NCBI GenBank assembly: GCA_022572825.1
Contig: JACZVE010000221.1
Location: 1-5,782, forward strand
Source of the DNA: SAR324 cluster bacterium
Lineage (GTDB): Bacteria; SAR324; JACQKK01
Direction of reading: 5' to 3'
Length of the DNA stretch: 5,782 nt
The stretch's first letter is position 1; every line of letters starts with the position of its first letter. The notes under the pieces were generated by a model. That model searched no databases and was not told the origin of the DNA. It saw only the letters and a list, made by a program, of their open reading frames with translations. The translations under genes and the position numbers were made by a program. Below, piece by piece: positions 5,434-5,782 of the stretch.

Positions 5434-5694
5434 TCAGGCGGGCGGGCGGTGCGAGGGTGGGAACAGGGAGCCGCCCTCCTGCCCCGAATGGGGGAATTCA
5501 TACCCTCCGGGATTTTCCGCGCGGTGCGGGCGCGCAGCCCCATCGCTCACGGTCGGCCAATGCTGGAAGGCAGCCGCGGCGCGATCGCGATAGCCGTTGC
5601 GGCGCGCCGTAATGCGCAGGTTGCGCAACGAGAACGTCGAATGCACGTCTATGGAATTGAGGGTGACCGGACCGATGGAGGCAGTGCTGCTCAT
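5434..5694 (-). CDS. Hypothetical reading frame upstream of fau, possibly partial
   Basis: I do not recognise this product. From the ATG at 5694 it would be 86 aa, beginning MSSTASIGPVTLNSIDVH, with an Arg-rich middle (LRNLRITARRNGYRDRAAAA) and a Gly/Pro/His-rich tail lacking clear domains. Third codon positions are mostly G or C within the frame, as in the neighbouring genes, but so they are in much noncoding GC-rich DNA. No ribosome binding site is well placed for the ATG. A GTG at 5754 is another possible start, and the frame has no stop up to the window edge, so it could be the 3' end of a longer gene. It would sit 24 bases upstream of fau in the same direction. It has no predicted membrane segment. 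It may be spurious. Confidence 0.3.
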   Translation of the reverse strand: MSSTASIGPVTLNSIDVHSTFSLRNLRITARRNGYRDRAAAAFQHWPTVSDGAARPHRAENPGGYEFPHSGQEGGSLFPPSHRPPA

Positions 5695-5782
5695 CGCTGG
5701 GGGAACCATCCTCTCAAGGTTCTTCGCAGCTTGGCGAATGCAGGGTCTGTACACCGTGTCAAACCGACTTTCCCTGCTAACA

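Noticed and set aside
5482..5493. CCCC-gaat-GGGG mini-hairpin
   Set aside because: Only four base pairs with no T-run; such short GC matches are expected by chance in this GC-rich stretch.
5751..5762. ACAC-C-GTGT palindrome and a TTGACA hexamer (minus strand) near the right edge
   Set aside because: The palindrome is only nine bases, and the TTGACA has no acceptable -10 hexamer at 15-18 bases, so I do not call an operator or promoter.

Overview
This window looks like ordinary proteobacterial chromosome. It is GC-rich by eye, and the protein families and motif details fit a gamma- or betaproteobacterium; SthA and the LtaE/Fau types match gammaproteobacterial versions best. I cannot name the genus. 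There are six well-supported protein genes, one weak hypothetical reading frame at the right edge, and several intergenic regions with structured DNA. I see no rRNA, tRNA, insertion sequence, CRISPR array or phage gene.

Left part, plus strand. The 3' half of a low-specificity L-threonine aldolase gene (with its PLP lysine motif) is followed after about 130 bp by sthA. This encodes the soluble pyridine nucleotide transhydrogenase, a flavoprotein that balances NADPH and NADH.

Middle part, plus strand. After a 150-bp gap come an ECF-type sigma factor gene and, unusually far downstream, a small soluble zinc-binding anti-sigma factor. Its C-x25-H-x3-C-x2-C pattern has the same spacing as the redox-sensing anti-sigma factor RsrA. 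The sigma gene is preceded by a GGAAC-N18-GTT element resembling an RsrA-partner-type (SigR/SigH) ECF promoter. A perfect 9-bp inverted repeat ends one base before its upstream start codon. Together these suggest an autoregulated, redox-responsive sigma/anti-sigma module. This part repays a second look.

Right part, minus strand. A cytoplasmic tetratricopeptide-repeat protein with an acidic disordered N-terminus converges on the anti-sigma gene with only 29 bp between stops. Upstream of it is a 384-bp noncoding stretch containing two inverted repeats. One is terminator-like and fits the end of fau, the 5-formyltetrahydrofolate cyclo-ligase gene. Upstream of fau, where many proteobacteria carry 6S RNA, I see only a reading frame of unknown identity that stays open to the window edge.

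Functionally, the threonine aldolase (glycine and one-carbon supply) and Fau (folate salvage) touch one-carbon metabolism, and SthA and the putative RsrA-like module touch redox state. Any regulatory link between them is inference from adjacency.
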